A stretch of 64,000 nt of DNA from Coprinus comatus (lineage: Eukaryota > Basidiomycota > Agaricomycetes > Agaricales > Agaricaceae). The position numbers were made by a program, and so were the translations under genes. Positions 1 through 13,673 of the stretch are shown here, in pieces; the stretch's first letter is position 1; each line of letters begins with the position of its first letter. The notes below the pieces were generated by a model. It was not told the DNA's origin and did no database searches. It saw only the letters and a program-made list of their open reading frames with translations. The stretch is from positions 172,113 through 236,112 of the forward strand of contig JAWPGT010000036.1 in assembly GCA_034638255.1 (NCBI GenBank), read 5' to 3'.

Positions 1-1178
1 CATTCCTGGACGTTTTACAACTATTGTGTCTTTTGGTGTAGGTTTCTTTTGGTCAATGGGATGGAATACTCGTAACAGAATCTCACAGGACAGTTATACC
101 GATGGTGGAAAATCGGACGGATCTCCGCTTGATCCTCCTATTATTGTTCCACCTAATCCGTTGGCTGGAGGTAGATCGACGAATGGTCTTACTTGGGTTG
201 AACAAGTTGCAAATGATTTGAATGCTACAATTATGGACTATGCTGTACGATCCAGGAAAAGCCTTGTGTTTTGGGAACAATGTCCTAAATACCTCTCATC
301 AGATTGCAGGCGCTTGCATCGACTTATCCTTGTGGCCTAGTAATCCTCGACCCGTTGACTTTCTTTTGGAAGGTATATCTTCTATTTTACAAATTTCGAT
401 ACTCGGAGCTGACACGGAGGTCTTTAGCCAAAACGTTCCTCGGACAGAATAATCAACTCGACCCTGACAAGACGCTGTATAGCATTTTCTTCGGTATCAA
501 GTATGTCACTTCTCGCTATTTGAGATATCTAATTAAAGCTTCGTGACAGCGACTATCTAGCTTCTTTCAGTAAGAATTCTCGTCTTTTTCATAAATGAAA
601 CTTCATTCTGAATCCCTTTCCTTTTAGATGATGGAGACCATATGCCACAAGCTGCGGACCAACTTCTTAATCAGATCACCATCCTCGCAGCCCCACCCAC
701 GAATGCGCGCAACTTTATGGTTCTCGATGTCTACGGCCGTGGAGAAACAGCTCAAAGAGGAGAGGATTTCAAGCAGAAAATTTATTCTACTCTGGGTCAA
801 TTCCATCAAGAAGGCATCGAAGTTGAGGGTAAACATAAACCAGTAAAGTTGAATGTTTCCTACGTTAACTTCGCGAACATCTGGAGTGGAGCCCTTACTG
901 ATCCCGGATTTGAAGCATTCGGTTATGTAAGTATGGATTCGTGCGTAAGGTGTACCGACGAATTAGGGTGTACTACAATCAATGCTTGCGACGACCCAGA
1001 GCACTTCTTCTACTGGTTCCCTGGGTGAGTTATATTCTATAAGATCTTTAATTCAATTCATCCTATTTATTACCTGTGGTATGATATGATATATCATATC
1101 AGTCATCCATCGAAGGAGACGAATAGAATCATGGCTGACTATGTGAGCGAAGTTTGGAAGCAATGTCGTATCTACTAA
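1..1178 (+). CDS. CE16-type SGNH/GDSL acetylesterase, 5'-partial
   Basis: Probable secreted carbohydrate esterase of the SGNH fold, which removes acetyl groups from plant-derived sugars. The 5' end (signal peptide) lies outside the window. Exons read as 1-37, 89-244, 303-372, 428-500, 550-569, 628-1024 and 1103-1178; the reading frame stays open for 275 codons. Visible motifs are SFGDSYTDGG (catalytic Ser, split by the first intron after SFG), WPSNPRP, the block III FFGINDY, and the C-terminal DPEHFFYWFPGHPS with the catalytic Asp and His. All triad residues are present, so the enzyme looks intact. A second, more diverged member of the family lies at 52796-54174. Family assignment is from motif recognition; the substrate is inferred. 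Confidence 0.88.
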
Positions 1179-2573
1179 GCCTGGCTATATTTATCACATG
1201 GACATGGAAGAGCTATAATTACAATATCTCCCTATGGGGTTTAACGAACTTAACGAATACACTTCTATCTTTAACTCACCTTGAATTTAACAGCAATCTT
1301 AAGATTCAGGTGATCATATCCTTGATTCTCGAACTTGACAGAACAAAGACTCTTGGAGACTCTTGGTATATTCAATATTGCACATTGTGAATGTAATTTT
1401 AACGCAAGCAGGAAAACAACCATGTGGTTTTGACCCTTGGAGTAGGGCTGCGATAGAGAGTCTCTTACTTTGATGGGACGCTGGTTTGATACAAGGCTTG
1501 GTGGTACACTCCATCAGAGGAATCCTGAAGCAGCGAGGCAGAAGGAAGGGTCATCCCAAGGCCAATCCCTTGTTCGGGATACATCAGCTGGTGATCTGCC
1601 GTGGCCCGTGAGAGAACGATATCCTTTGATATCCTGGTGTGAGTCAATGAGATGTCGCACGTTAGTCGGAGGCTGTTACATAGGAGATATGGAAGATGTG
1701 TTATAGGGCGCCGGCGTTGTAACTTGTGACAAGCCTGGTGACGAAAATCGGAAATTAACTTCAACATACAAATGTAGTAAACTCTCGTAAACTCACCTTG
1801 GCAAGCTCCGCCAGATGCAGTCAGCGTCAATCAGGGAACTCTACACTACCAAATTAGAAACGAAGCAGTGAAGCGAGCAATGATGAATGAAGTTTTGACA
1901 TTTCGAGACTGCTGCCACGGCGGAGTCAGACTCGGGCCGTTATTTATTCACAAAAGATATGTGACACTTACATTTTTATTACTCTCATGCTTATGACACG
2001 TTAATGGAGTGAATAGGCAATTTGAAAGCTGGAATAAAACCGACCACTGGAATTCTTGGAAGATCCTCCATCGTCGGGCCGTACTAGTTTATTTAAAGTT
2101 TTGTACGATATGTTCAAATATAAAACTGTTTAGATGTTTATGAGACTTCCGGTACTCGGAGCCAACCGTTCTAAGTATTTTGAGGTTGAAGTTCTGATTT
2201 GTTTTCATGACTGTGAGAAACGCGTGTAAATGCCTCGCAGTCGGACTTAAGACACTGAATCTACTTTAACGTCTATAAGTTTATCATCTCTCTGGGACAA
2301 TTACAAGACACCTGCGCATATTTGGACTTCTATGATCCACCAACTAATTTAAGTTCTGACAGGATTGCTTGGTATGAAAAGATAAAGATCAAGGGAACTT
2401 GAAATATCCGCGAGGAATATTTATATTTATCTATTTTATTGAGGGTACCGTAAAGTACAGAGTTGACAGAAAAACATTTGAGAGGGAAAATATGGCAATT
2501 AACTGCCTTATGACGACACTAATGATGGATAATTGAAAGTATTGCTACAAACACCATGTTCCAATGAACCAAT
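1179..2573. other. Intergenic, no recognised gene
   Basis: This lies between the esterase stop and the 3' end of the MFS gene. Only short unsupported ORFs occur, and I see no family motif, RNA gene or clear repeat. Confidence 0.5.
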
Positions 2574-5119
2574 TCAAAGCATGTACCTGAAATCTGGTGC
2601 ACGATCACCCATCTCTCTGAGTTCTTGTACAGTATACTTGTTTTTCTCTCCATTTTCTAAAGCTTTCTTCATGATTTCATCTCGGGATTTGTTGATTTTC
2701 CAGTACAAGAACACAGTAAGTGGCAGGGTGATGAAGCCGGTTCCGACAAACATGAGCTCGATGGCATCTATATGAAATATTAGTCGTTGGTATAGATAAA
2801 TGAGATATGAATGTGTACTTACGTCCGAGAATGTATCTTGGTGCATCTACACCTCGGTAAATGTTTGCAGCAATTGCTCCACCGAAGTTACCAATACCAA
2901 TATGAATGGCCATACCAATACCACGCTTGTAGTGACCCGCCAAGTTGTTTCCGAGCCTGAAATATATGAGATGTGAAAAGGCCCAAGAATAGGGAAGGGG
3001 CTTACCATGCAATAACACCAGGGAATACTGCATACGTTCCAATAACGTTGAAGAATACACCGAAATATTTGACTCCGTAAGGTGCAGAAGAGATGTTGAT
3101 AGCGAAACCAATAGTAGTGAGGAATAGACCACAGAAAATAAATGGTGAGCGTATTCTGAGTCGATCTGAATGATGGGCGACAAGGTAAACGAGGATTGCT
3201 AAAAGGAATTTTAGACATGAAGCTATTCAAAGTAGTTGTTCTGACGTACTGGCGCAGACATATGGTGGGACAGTAAGCAATTGACTAATGGCGGTGGAGT
3301 AACCGAAACTGAAGTGGTGGTGTTAGTCAACTCGTAGACATACAAATTCAATCAGAAAGACAACTCACGAGTTGATGATAGAGCTATTGATACGTCCATG
3401 ATTATTAGTTATTGAATTAGACAGATGGGTAATGGATACTTACGGCAAGAACAAGGTGATACCATATACTGATTATCAGGTTCAGTTAACAAACAATACC
3501 AATAGACAGAAGAAGTGCAACTCACGAGGTACAATGATCGAATAGTACATAGCAATATGCATCCAAACTTGCCAGTCAAATGCTGCGGCTTTCAAATGAC
3601 GCCATTCGAAGTGTTCTTCCTCTCCAACAGACGAGTTGTCGTATTCTGTATGGACGCCTACTTAGACTAATCCAATGTTGTAATTGAAACAAGGTGCGCA
3701 CTCTTTTTATAGATCACATATGCACGCTCGTCATCACGAAGGAACTTGGCGGTATCAGGGAAATCAACCATGACTACGTGAAGCCTGGGGTCAGTTCTAA
3801 TGCGTAATGGAATCTCGGGTAGCACTCACAGATCAGTGCAAGTATACCAACAATAATCGTGGCAAGGCCCTCAAGAATCTGGTGGGAAGGATCAGAAAAA
3901 TGCAGAAAAATAGAGATACTCGCAACTTACGAAGATCCATGCCCATCCACCCTTACCGCCAACCCCACTCATATGACCTATACCATAAGCCAAAAGTCCG
4001 GAGAATGCGCCAGCTAGAGATGAAGAACCAAAGAACAGCCCGATACGGAACTGCAACATGTGTCGAGGATACCATATGGATAAGCTATGTGTGTATAGTA
4101 AGGCCCTATAGTCACGGATGTTGAGAATATACGTACTAATAAACAACACCTGGGAACAGACCTGCTTCGGCAATACCGAGCAATACACGGAGAACTACAA
4201 GCTGGGGATAGCTATTTGGGCATTTTAGGTTGATAGTGCCTGAAAATATTATAATCACTCACTTTTTCACAGTGCCCATACAAGTCCTGGATTATTATTG
4301 AATCAATACTCCAACATCGGAGAATAACATATAAATAGACATACATAATTATACCCCAAACTATCTGATCGAGGGTAAAGTGCGTGAACATCGGCGTTTA
4401 GAGGATAGTAGAAAGATGCTTACCGTGATACCAGGGAGGAACCTTACCAAGGAAAGTTAGGTTACTTAGGTGTAACTTCACGGTGCAATATCCTCAACTC
4501 ACCTAGATGGCTTGAAGCGTTTGAGCACCAGACTATGTAACGTAAGCTCCCATTCGATTACTTAAATTGAGGAGGAACTTACTTTGCAGGACATTCGCAA
4601 ACACAATATGGCTATGAAAGTGACGTGAATTAGTGTTCTTCGCCAAATGGAACCACAACTAGGACGTACGATGAAGAACATGGTCTAAGAAAAAAGATTA
4701 GTTGTGAGCGCTATCCATCACCAAGTAATTTACACACCAGAGCAATATTATATTGATTTCCAGTCATGTGAAGGTCTTCAGTCAGACCATCTAGCTTGGC
4801 ATTACCTATTTGCGTGTCAGGTAGAGTTTGACACCACAAGTCATATAGTCTCACCGATATTTCCTGAGTTCATTCAGTCAATATCTCATACATCGCTAAG
4901 AATAAAAGCGCGAAGCATACCTCTATCCAAAAAAGACATCAAGAACATAAGTGCAAGGAAGGGCAATGTCCTCTTGTCAACCTTCCTCCATAACTTTTTC
5001 TCCTCCTCTGGTGAAAGAACAAGAGTGGGAGTTTCAGTGCTCTTTACATCGGTGGAGCTGGAGTCCTCGAAGTGAGAGTCTGATTCTGGCTTCTCATCGT
5101 ATCCAGTCTTAACAGCCAT
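2574..5119 (-). CDS. MFS transporter, anion:cation symporter (Dal5/allantoate permease-like)
   Basis: Plasma-membrane transporter of the major facilitator superfamily, probably the fungal ACS family that imports allantoate, nicotinate, biotin or similar organic anions. The start is at 5119, followed by an acidic Ser/Thr-rich cytoplasmic tail, then LPFLALMFLMSFLDR joined by splicing to GNAKLDGL, which is the family signature. Later exons give PYCVCECPAK, LVLKRFKPSR, the conserved LRVLLGIAEAGLFPGVVY, then GHYKRGIGMAIHIGIGNFGG and the C-terminal ALENGEKNKYT and MGDRAPDFRYML. The gene is cut by many short introns. All landmarks occur in order with no obvious break, so it looks functional. Substrate cannot be told. 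Confidence 0.85.
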
Positions 5120-8100
5120 GGAGGGAAGAGGGGAGGTAGGATGATTAGGTTAGGCTACGACCTGGGACATTTATAGGGAACCACCGCGCTAACTAAGATC
5201 TAGTGTCGTGGAATCGATAAGGGCCGTTTGCTCTGAATCGGTGGACCAGGTAACGTTAAGATGGCCCCACAAAGAGGGAAGTTAGAATCTTCCCGCGGAG
5301 GAATGTTCTGCTGATCAGGGTTAATTGTGATGGGGAAATCCTTAAGAAATCCTAGATCTCATACAACAGCGGCGAACATGAAGGCCATATAATGATGGAC
5401 TGAGGTATAGTCACACAGTTCTGTGGCAATGGTATAGAACCAGCATTCGTCACGGAATCATGGCGACCCGAAGACCCGGGGATCCTGATCCCATTGAATA
5501 CGTCATAGATGAAAACCTAGATTTGATATCAATACCCCTACAAAATGAGATAGAAGGAAATACCAGATTTCACTGCACCTTAAATATGTCCTCCGGATGA
5601 AATTCTTATTTGCTTAATAACGTGACCATCTCATGGCTTCTGTGGCGGAAGTTGGGTGAAAAACGTGATATAACCGGGTGGGCCTTGAGTGGAGCGAGAA
5701 CCGACCACTAAGTTATGGGATGAGAAGTTGGGAAAGTTAGGAACTTCGGGAAAGCGATATAATTGAGAAGAGAAGTCTTGGTGTATTAGCTATTGAAACA
5801 CCATAAATCATATCGTTTCACAACTGCCCTGGGCCTTAGGCGTCAGGGCTGCTCGCTCCGCTGATCGGGCGTGCAAATCTTCAGCTAAACCTGGTCATAG
5901 GGAGTCATTTGGAATCGCTCACTAGAGCATGAACCTGATATCCCACGCCCACACAATGTAGTACTACTTGAGGAGTCACTGAAACTTCGGGCCGGTTACT
6001 AACTTACTGTGATATATGCTGTAACACTTTGACTATCTTGACTACTTCTTATCGTCAACAGTCGAAACTGCATTTGAACCGCTACTGACTGTGATGTCGG
6101 ATAATCGATTGTTTCTCGATATTCAGACCAACTTCAATATTCAATAGCGCCAAGTCAACGCCACAAACTGGCAGCAATCAGGCTTACGTTATCCAATAAG
6201 TTGATCAATTTGAACTCACCAGCTGATCGCTCAGTTTGCTCATTCAAAGTTTATTATTCTCCATTAGTTTGCTTGGCCCACCTCAGAGGTTCCAGAAAAA
6301 GCTCCACAAATATCGTATATGTTATCTCTGACATGTCGTGATCGTCAAACCACCAGGATTCCAAGATTTGTTTGAAAACAGTGGATTTACTAGTACTTAA
6401 TACTATACACTAGGGGAGTTCAGGAACCCTGTAATTATTATTTTTGTACCGAATTTTAAACACTGAAGATCTCAACTGAAAGTCAGAATTTCATATATGC
6501 TAGAAAATGCCCCAAATCTCAAAGCCAAGGCACCCGGAAAGTAATTCCCGGTTTCCTGATGAATGGGTCTATCCAAGATCAATGTGGCAAACGTCGGATT
6601 TTCCCTCCTTATAAATGGGTTTGAGGACCCAATCTGCCGCCGTATCTACGCACATATCAGTGAAGTACTCCGATGTGCTGGAGAGAGCATTGTTTACTGC
6701 ATACTCTACAGACTTAAGCTTGAGTATTTGAGTGAGCCTTTGGCAGGCTCTGGCATTTTCACATTTCACAGAGTACACCCTGAATGTCACGTACTTTCCA
6801 TCTTATTCGTACTAGATGATTGAGAGGTTCTGTTATTAAATTAGATACTAATGTTTCTTTTAGTCTTCCAAAATACCAAGTTGGAGAAAATGTGCTTCTT
6901 TTTCTCGGTAAACTGTAAGCGAGAGATCAGTCTTCGTAAGGAGCGGAAGAAGCAAGGCAATAAGATTCTAAATAGCACAGTAGCTCATGGCATATCACGA
7001 TAAAACGGCAAATGCTAGTCAGTGCGCCATCATTAATTAACATTAGGAGCTCAAATCACGATAGTTATTCACAGAGAATAGAACTGGAATATGAAAGTAT
7101 GAGTATGTCAAACAACAAGGATATGATTTGCGACCAAATTGGATGTCCTAGGCTCTCATGCCAAGGGAATCGTCGAAGCATGCATCCAATGTGCATGGTC
7201 TTCGGAGCTACCATATTGTTATATCTCGTACCGTTCTACCATCAGTTTACAAGCTCTACCTTCTTATCGAGAGTAGCGTGCCTGTCGGGGCGAGTGGCGC
7301 ATCACACAGAAGGTAACGTACCTGTCTGCGCACGGTGCATCCCCCGAGTGAAGAACAATGTACTGCTCCAAATTTAGGGGATGGAAAGTCGTTATATACA
7401 AAAAAACCCACGGTGAGCGCTTAATGTTAGCCGATCGCGAATGAGTGTTGCACGAAACCAATTTGTACGCCACATCTTAGATATTGACTTTCTCGTCAAC
7501 TTCAGAATATTCGATACTCTTGGAATTGCTTTGAGTGTATTGCTTTAGGCGATCTGTAGCTCTGCATGCTATCACGCACTCGGTCGAACTCGCTGCTCAG
7601 TGGCACTCAGCTTCGGTTACAATGTTCACAATTATATGGCATTACCAACTAAGAAAACATACTAACTAGAAGGGGCATTCTGTTTTCAATGAGCTGGAAA
7701 TTTTCACGAGCCACTGAAACGCATTCGTATGATACCCACAACCCCATGAGCTCAAGTTATGTGCACTACTTACCGAGCTTATGGACCTAGATTATCGCAA
7801 GACTGCCGCATTGAAATACCGTTACATCAATAGTAGTGAGTGGTATTCACAAAGTTGACATTTAATCGATGTGGTGACCATCTTAAGTTCAAGAAATACA
7901 GTGAATAACATAGACGCATAAATTAGAGAATAAAAAAACTTACTACCAAATGGGAAAATGTGACAAACGGTCGGATTGTTGTCTCATATTCATATATTGT
8001 GACTGACGAGAGTAGGCGCAGTATCTTCCGAGTTCTAATATAATGCTCTTTACAGGGTGGTAACGAGTTTTGAGCTGAGTTTAAACATGAGTGACTGCCG

Positions 8101-8589
8101 AGCACTACTACCAGGCGATCTGTGGTTGGCGAGTCATTATCACGCCGCTGACTCGTGGTTCATAACCAATAGATTGGATGATTATAGTATCCGGTTTCTC
8201 GCAACGAGTTGTGCTGCGCAATCCGCAAAGCTCCAGATAGTCAACCTTGAGTAAGACCATCCCACCAGATCTACTAATCAGCAAAACGGTCAATTCTTCA
8301 ACCGTGCTTTAGCTTTAGAAATGTTCTTTGCTTCAGCTTTAGCCAAAACCCTTAGATTTGGGTTGAGATGTTTGATAAAAGAATTTGTTTTCTCTGTTGA
8401 GGAACAAATGTGCTTTATGTTCTTTAAGTCTTTTAATACTTTAGGTACTTTTGAAGAACGTTAAAGAACAGTTTAAAGCATTAACCATTTTACTGTAGGT
8501 TCCACAGATGAGAATACTGACATTGTCATAAGCCATTGTTCCACCAGTTCATAGAATTAGTTTCACAGAATCTGATAGTCCATATCAGT
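5120..8589. other. Long intergenic stretch, no recognised gene
   Basis: About 3.5 kb upstream of the MFS gene. Short ORFs overlap on both strands without family motifs or plausible splice chains. It could hold old decayed repeats, but I cannot name any. Confidence 0.45.
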
Positions 8590-10262
8590 ACTATATATGG
8601 AGTTCAAGTCCTTTTGATCCTCATCTATCCTTTTCTGCGGCCTCCAGTCACTTGAAATCTCATCACTCCTTCCAAAATCAATCAACCGATACAAACACCT
8701 GGAATCCACACCTGTACCACCACCGAACGCTCCACGTTTAGAAGGATGTTTCCACAGAGGTGTGAAGCATCTAGCATGAAATGCCAGACGCGTTTTCTTG
8801 TGGGAATAATATCACGTGATCATACGCTGGACATCTGGATTCATCACCCTGCATCATCCTTTTGGCACTGACCTGTCATATTGGTTTACATCTCATACAC
8901 CTCTCAACTAGTCTTTTATTTTCCCACCCACCTTCCCTTGGAACGTCACCAGATGCATTGAAAGGGCGAGCCGTTACATCCTTTCCATTGCATCGCCTGG
9001 ATTACCACGTCCGGTGTCTATATCCGATTCCAGTTTCACACTATCAAAATCCCGGATATAACACCGCGGGGTTTCCTATCCCCCACCATCAGGTGTAGTT
9101 TTAACTCTCTATCTATAATTAATTTACTATTTACTAGTATATGAGTTCACAGGAACAAGACCATCTTGTCTGATGAGATTACATTTGTAAACCGATCCAT
9201 GAATCTTTGGCTGGAATGTAATACCCATAGAATTGTGGGATGAGAGGGTTGATTGAGACAGGACTAAACAGAGGTGGAATATGATTGTACTCGAAAAGTT
9301 GCTCAGGGAATTTCTGATAATTCCTCCCTTCTTTTTCAAGGTGGTCGTCAATAGTGTCTGCTGATAATTTTGCTACAACTCGAACGAGTGAGGTTGCTGG
9401 ATGTTGAGTTATATCTGAAGGCTTGAGAACTTGTCTCGTTGGTCCTTCATAACCATACACCCATTTCCCTTTGACATCCTCCTTCACGTTCTCAGTGGCA
9501 GCAGCTACTTCATTGGAATTATTCTCCATAGCGGGTTGGGTTGTTGCATCCTTATCAACAATCCATTCTTTCGTAAAATTCCCAGATTTCTCCTTCCAAA
9601 ACCCTTCTTTTCTCTCTCCATCAGGTCCATCCTGTTCTCCAATCCTTCCATGAGCTTCAGCAAGCAAACACTTCTTGCAAACGAGATCAGGAACGCGAAT
9701 ATCACGAGGAAGCTCCATTTGAGTACGATAAACCACAGAATGATGACCATGGCCTGCGAGTTGGTCCTCTGATATGTATATATGCGCTTCGTCAGATTCG
9801 TGGGCTGGTGAGGAGGAGCAGTGGGGCAGTGGACGGATACCACAGGTTCAATGGGACCGGGGGTCGGAATTTTGGAATCTAGGAATGAGTCCGACTTATT
9901 CTGACTTGTAACTCTTCAAGATGTTTCTTCAATCTATCTTCACCTTCACGACAGAGTTGTAGCTTGTATTCCCAAACTTGAATATGCTTCCCTTCTTTCC
10001 TATCTTCTGCATGTTGCCTTTGTGCTTGGCCCGATTGGAGTGGAAATTGAGATGTATGGACGTACAACTTCTGTAGAACGCAATAATAAGGAAGTTTCTG
10101 GTTGAACACTACAGGCTTACAACTGGAGGGTTGGATGGGCCAAGGATTTGGGGTTTTCCTCTGGGTCGAACATCATCTCCTTAACACTCTAGAAGAAAAG
10201 AATCAATAAAAATCAACAAGAATTGTGTATAAAATCAGATCGTACTGGATCGTCAATCAACC
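8590..10262 (-). pseudogene. Kinase-like protein, decayed tandem copy
   Basis: A broken paralogue of the gene at 10775-13080. Pieces in order on the minus strand are: a splice-donor remnant near 10250; a segment resembling the exon-2 start (about 10200-9850); a core segment (about 9840-9180) with HIYISEDQLAGHGHHS, LPRDIRVPDLVCKKC, GFWKEKSG and LVRVVAKLSA; and, after a gap, a C-terminal piece at about 8770-8600 with PLWKHPSKRG and YRLIDFGRSDEI. The frame changes by one base near 9790-9800, between the stretch preceding and the stretch following HESDEAHIYIS. The region between the core and C-terminal pieces, which should encode the HGS loop, is missing. The kinase-like label rests on the DFG-like motif and is moderate. 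Confidence 0.72.
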
Positions 10263-10774
10263 ACTTTTTTTCTCTCTTCATCCTTCATGATTCTAACGCT
10301 CCTCCCCAATTTATCTTCCCTCCTATTGCTCTCCTGCTCCCGGGTCAACGTAGTAACATCGAAAACTTCAACATACGTATGTATTCATTCAATCGGGGAT
10401 AATAGTAGAATACTGGAGGCTGCTGTTGGCAGCTTGGGCCCCCAATATTGCCTTATTTTAATATCACTTATTGCATCGTTTACGATCCTTCCAGTTTCCC
10501 GCAAGGTTAATTTGAAATGTTAAATATATTCGCGGGGTTAAGCAAGCTTCAAATCTAGTGAAAACGCCTACCTCTAACATGCCCAGTAAGAAGATATATC
10601 TTATATGCGCTCGAAACATGCACAATGTTTGTCATCATATTATATTTAAGATAGGTAAGTGTCACGCTCCTAATTTCTGCTTGTCTTCATGTCGTATAGC
10701 ACACATGGGTTGTCCAAAATATACATATCCCATCTTGATACACCTAACAGTTACAAAATCACAATAGCAATACT
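10263..10774. other. Intergenic between tandem copies
   Basis: AT-rich spacer between the two kinase-like copies. No coding signal or RNA gene is seen. Confidence 0.5.
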
Positions 10775-13080
10775 CTAACGGAACAAAAGCTTATACGCCC
10801 TCTCCAACAGAAAGAGATCATGCCTTATTGACCCATCAAACATTTTCCCATCTGGTTCACTTGCCGATACTTTCTCACTCCTCCCAAAATCTATCAACCT
10901 ATAGCTATATCCCGAGTCCAAACCTGTATGACCACCAGCTTTTCCACGTTCCGATGGGTGTTTCCATAGTGGACCTGGTTGCCTAACAAAGTTTCGTGAG
11001 TAAACTGAGCCGTGAGCCCAACCGGCTTCATGCATGCGATAGACGAGGGATACGGCTTCGTTCCTGTGATAAATTCCACCTTAGTATTCCGATCTGTAAG
11101 ACCTAGCGATAATGATCACGTACGTATCATCAAGGCTAATACCTGGAGGATCGACACCAAACTGATTACCACAGTCTTCCAATAACATAATAGGACTCAA
11201 CCATCTGGAATCTCCTTTTTTCTTCACCGGTTGATAGTAGCCATAGAATTGTGGTATGGCCGCATTGACAGGAACTGGATCGTGTAATGGAGAAATTATG
11301 TTATAGCCGCTCCAATGTTCAAATAAATGTTCAGGGAATTGCTGATAATTTCTTGCTTCTTGATAAAGATGGTTGTCCTGTTGCTTCGATAATTTCGCGA
11401 CCAATTTAACGCGCGCAATATGAGGGTGCTTAGTGAAATCCATGGAACTCAGATGTGAGCAATATGACCTGCCTCGAATAGGCTTCTGCAGCTTGACCTC
11501 GGCGTTAATCTCACGAGCAGGACCTTCGTACTCATGGGTCCATTTTCCTTTGGCTTCGACATCCTTCGCGATATGGTCGATCCTTCCACCCTTGTAAAAG
11601 TCGATCTGAGTATCAACCCCGGATGTAACCCACTTCTTCTTCCATATTCCAGACTTTTCCTTTCATATATCGGCTTTAGTCTCCCCGTTTGGCCCATCCT
11701 TAGCCTCTATCTTCTTCTGAACACTCTCTCGGATACATCGTTTGCATAGAGCTTCTGATACAAGTGTATCTCTGGGAAGATCAAGATGGGCTTGATAGAC
11801 TTCGGAATGGTTTCCACGACCAGATAGGTGGTAAGTGGAAATGTATAAATGCGCCACTTCAGGGGCATGGGTTGGTAAGGGTGGTGGAGGGTGAAGGGCA
11901 AGAACAATCGGCTCAACCGGCCCAGGAGTTACTTGGTCAGGATCAAGTTTCAAACTATACTTTGTCTCCTCTCTTGCCTTTCGATGCCGTTTCTCCTCTT
12001 CTCGGTGCTTCTCCAATCTCGTCTTTCCAACACTGGATATGTACAGTTTGTATTCATGCACTACATCGGGTTCCTTCTGGTCCGATGACTTGTCCGTTTC
12101 TTCCGTATCCGAATCGGTACTATCCGAATCTGGCACGAAATCCGTCTGTAGGACGGTTCGTGTGGTGTGGACAAACAACCTTTCCGGTAATCGAGACAGA
12201 AGGAGTCTCTCGCATAAAGTAGTTGGCTCGTAACTGAAGGGTTCGATTGGCCAAAGGGATGAATAATTCTCAAGGTCGAATTCGGTGTCTTTGAACCTCT
12301 TCAACAACGTAAGACCGACTATATGCGCATATTACGCTGCTACGCATCACTTACCGGATCATTGAATCCCCAACGAGTTTTTTCCTCTTCAGACATCGTC
12401 TTCCCAATCTCACCCTTACGAATTCGCTCTTCTTCTTCCAAGATCAACTTTGAATGATCGTAAACAGGGAGAGTACGAGGAAATTCTTCTTCTCCAGCAC
12501 AATACATCTCGTCTTTGCACTGCTCCGTCTCTTCATTTTCCTTCGCCCATGCTAGAAGTTTACTACTAGTACTGATTGTAGACAAGCCAGGTATATCATA
12601 AAACCTCATTATTCGATAAAAGTCGAAGATAGTTGAGCCCCAGAATTGAACCCCATTTGGCGTTTCTTTGCCTCTTAGAGAAATATCTCCAGTAATAGGT
12701 TTTCCACCAGGGGAACGAGGCCATGAACGATACACGATGCGGGGCTTAATGTTCGGATTCATGAAAATCCTGTTCTTCTCTTCCTCAGATAGCTCGCGAG
12801 ACTCTTTATGTGCTTGTCGTACAGCTTCTGTGGTTGCAATAACATGATCGCGAATATACCTAAGAACGCCCTCTGAGAGAGGCTGAGGCAACCCCTGTGG
12901 AGGACGAGGAAAGATTAATAGGTTATCTAGAGAGCCGTTAATTGTTTGTTTTCCGTAGCATATATTTCGGAGAGATGTACCGAGGATGGGGTCTACCATT
13001 TCTCTGAGATGATAATGAGAGTAAAGAGGCAACGTTGAATACGCGCTTGGAGCCACATGGTATGCAAAAGCTGTAGAATG
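10775..13080 (-). pseudogene. Kinase-like protein with an in-frame stop
   Basis: The larger tandem copy. An exon of about 240 codons (13080-12355) ends at a GT donor after GFNDP. The next part (from about 12296) contains VAHLYISTYHLSGRGNHSEVY, LPRDTLVSEALCKRC and KDGPNGETKADI, then a TGA at 11665-11663. The same frame continues past it with KEKSGIWKKKW, VKLVAKLSKQQ and IPQFYGYYQPV. A spliced C-terminal exon gives MHEAGWAHGSVYSRNF (a degenerate HRD-type loop) and YRLIDFGRSEKV (DFG). In the neighbouring copy the TGA position is a Trp codon, so this looks like a Trp-to-stop change. I found no donor that would remove it. The true start lies upstream, because an acceptor-like AG sits at about 13081. 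It is either a recent pseudogene or a read-through case. Confidence 0.65.
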
Positions 13081-13673
13081 CTATGTTGCATTATGTTTGG
13101 CTCTATAATCCTCACGAGAACGGAAATATGACTCTACGGGCGCTTTTTACGAACTCAGCATTGAAATGACACGTAAACAGCTCCCCTAATATCTGTAATA
13201 GAAACCAGTCAAAGACTAAGTGAGCCTGATCCACGGCCCCTAGTACACTTCAATGAATTGAGTCAGGTCTCAGAGATAGAGATGATCACCATTAGATACA
13301 ACAGGTGTAGAATTACAGTAAACCTCCGTTTAATGGAGTGTTCTTGTTGTCGTTGGTCTTGTGTGTATCAGTAGAGCTGTATGCGTTTGATACACTATCA
13401 TTGAACTTTGGGTAAGAGTGCGGCGTTGCTCAAATGCCTCCTCTTCACTAACATTGAGTGCCACAGTTAACATGGTCAATAAGTTCTTTGACAATGAGCG
13501 GCATGCGATAACTCATAGATTTTCAATTGAACGGTCTAGCAGTTAGTATTTCGATGTAGTCCATGCTCAGTACTTCAGTGTTGGCAGCCTCGGACTTTTT
13601 TATAATTTCCAAGTCTCATACCGATCGGCATATATAAGAGACTTGTCTCTTCAACAAGCGACGACACACTACT
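13081..13673. promoter_or_regulatory. Intergenic region with a TATA-like site for the CFEM gene
   Basis: This separates the divergent kinase-like and CFEM genes. A TATA-like sequence (CATATATAAGAG) lies at about 13629-13640, roughly 35-45 bases before the CFEM start codon. Nothing else is recognised here. First exon(s) of the minus-strand gene may also be hidden in it. Confidence 0.4.

Noticed and set aside
1465..1830. 121-codon minus-strand ORF
   Set aside because: No start context, motif or splice partner; composition looks random.
3807..4124. 105-codon plus-strand ORF
   Set aside because: It lies antisense across MFS exons with recognised family motifs; it is a shadow.
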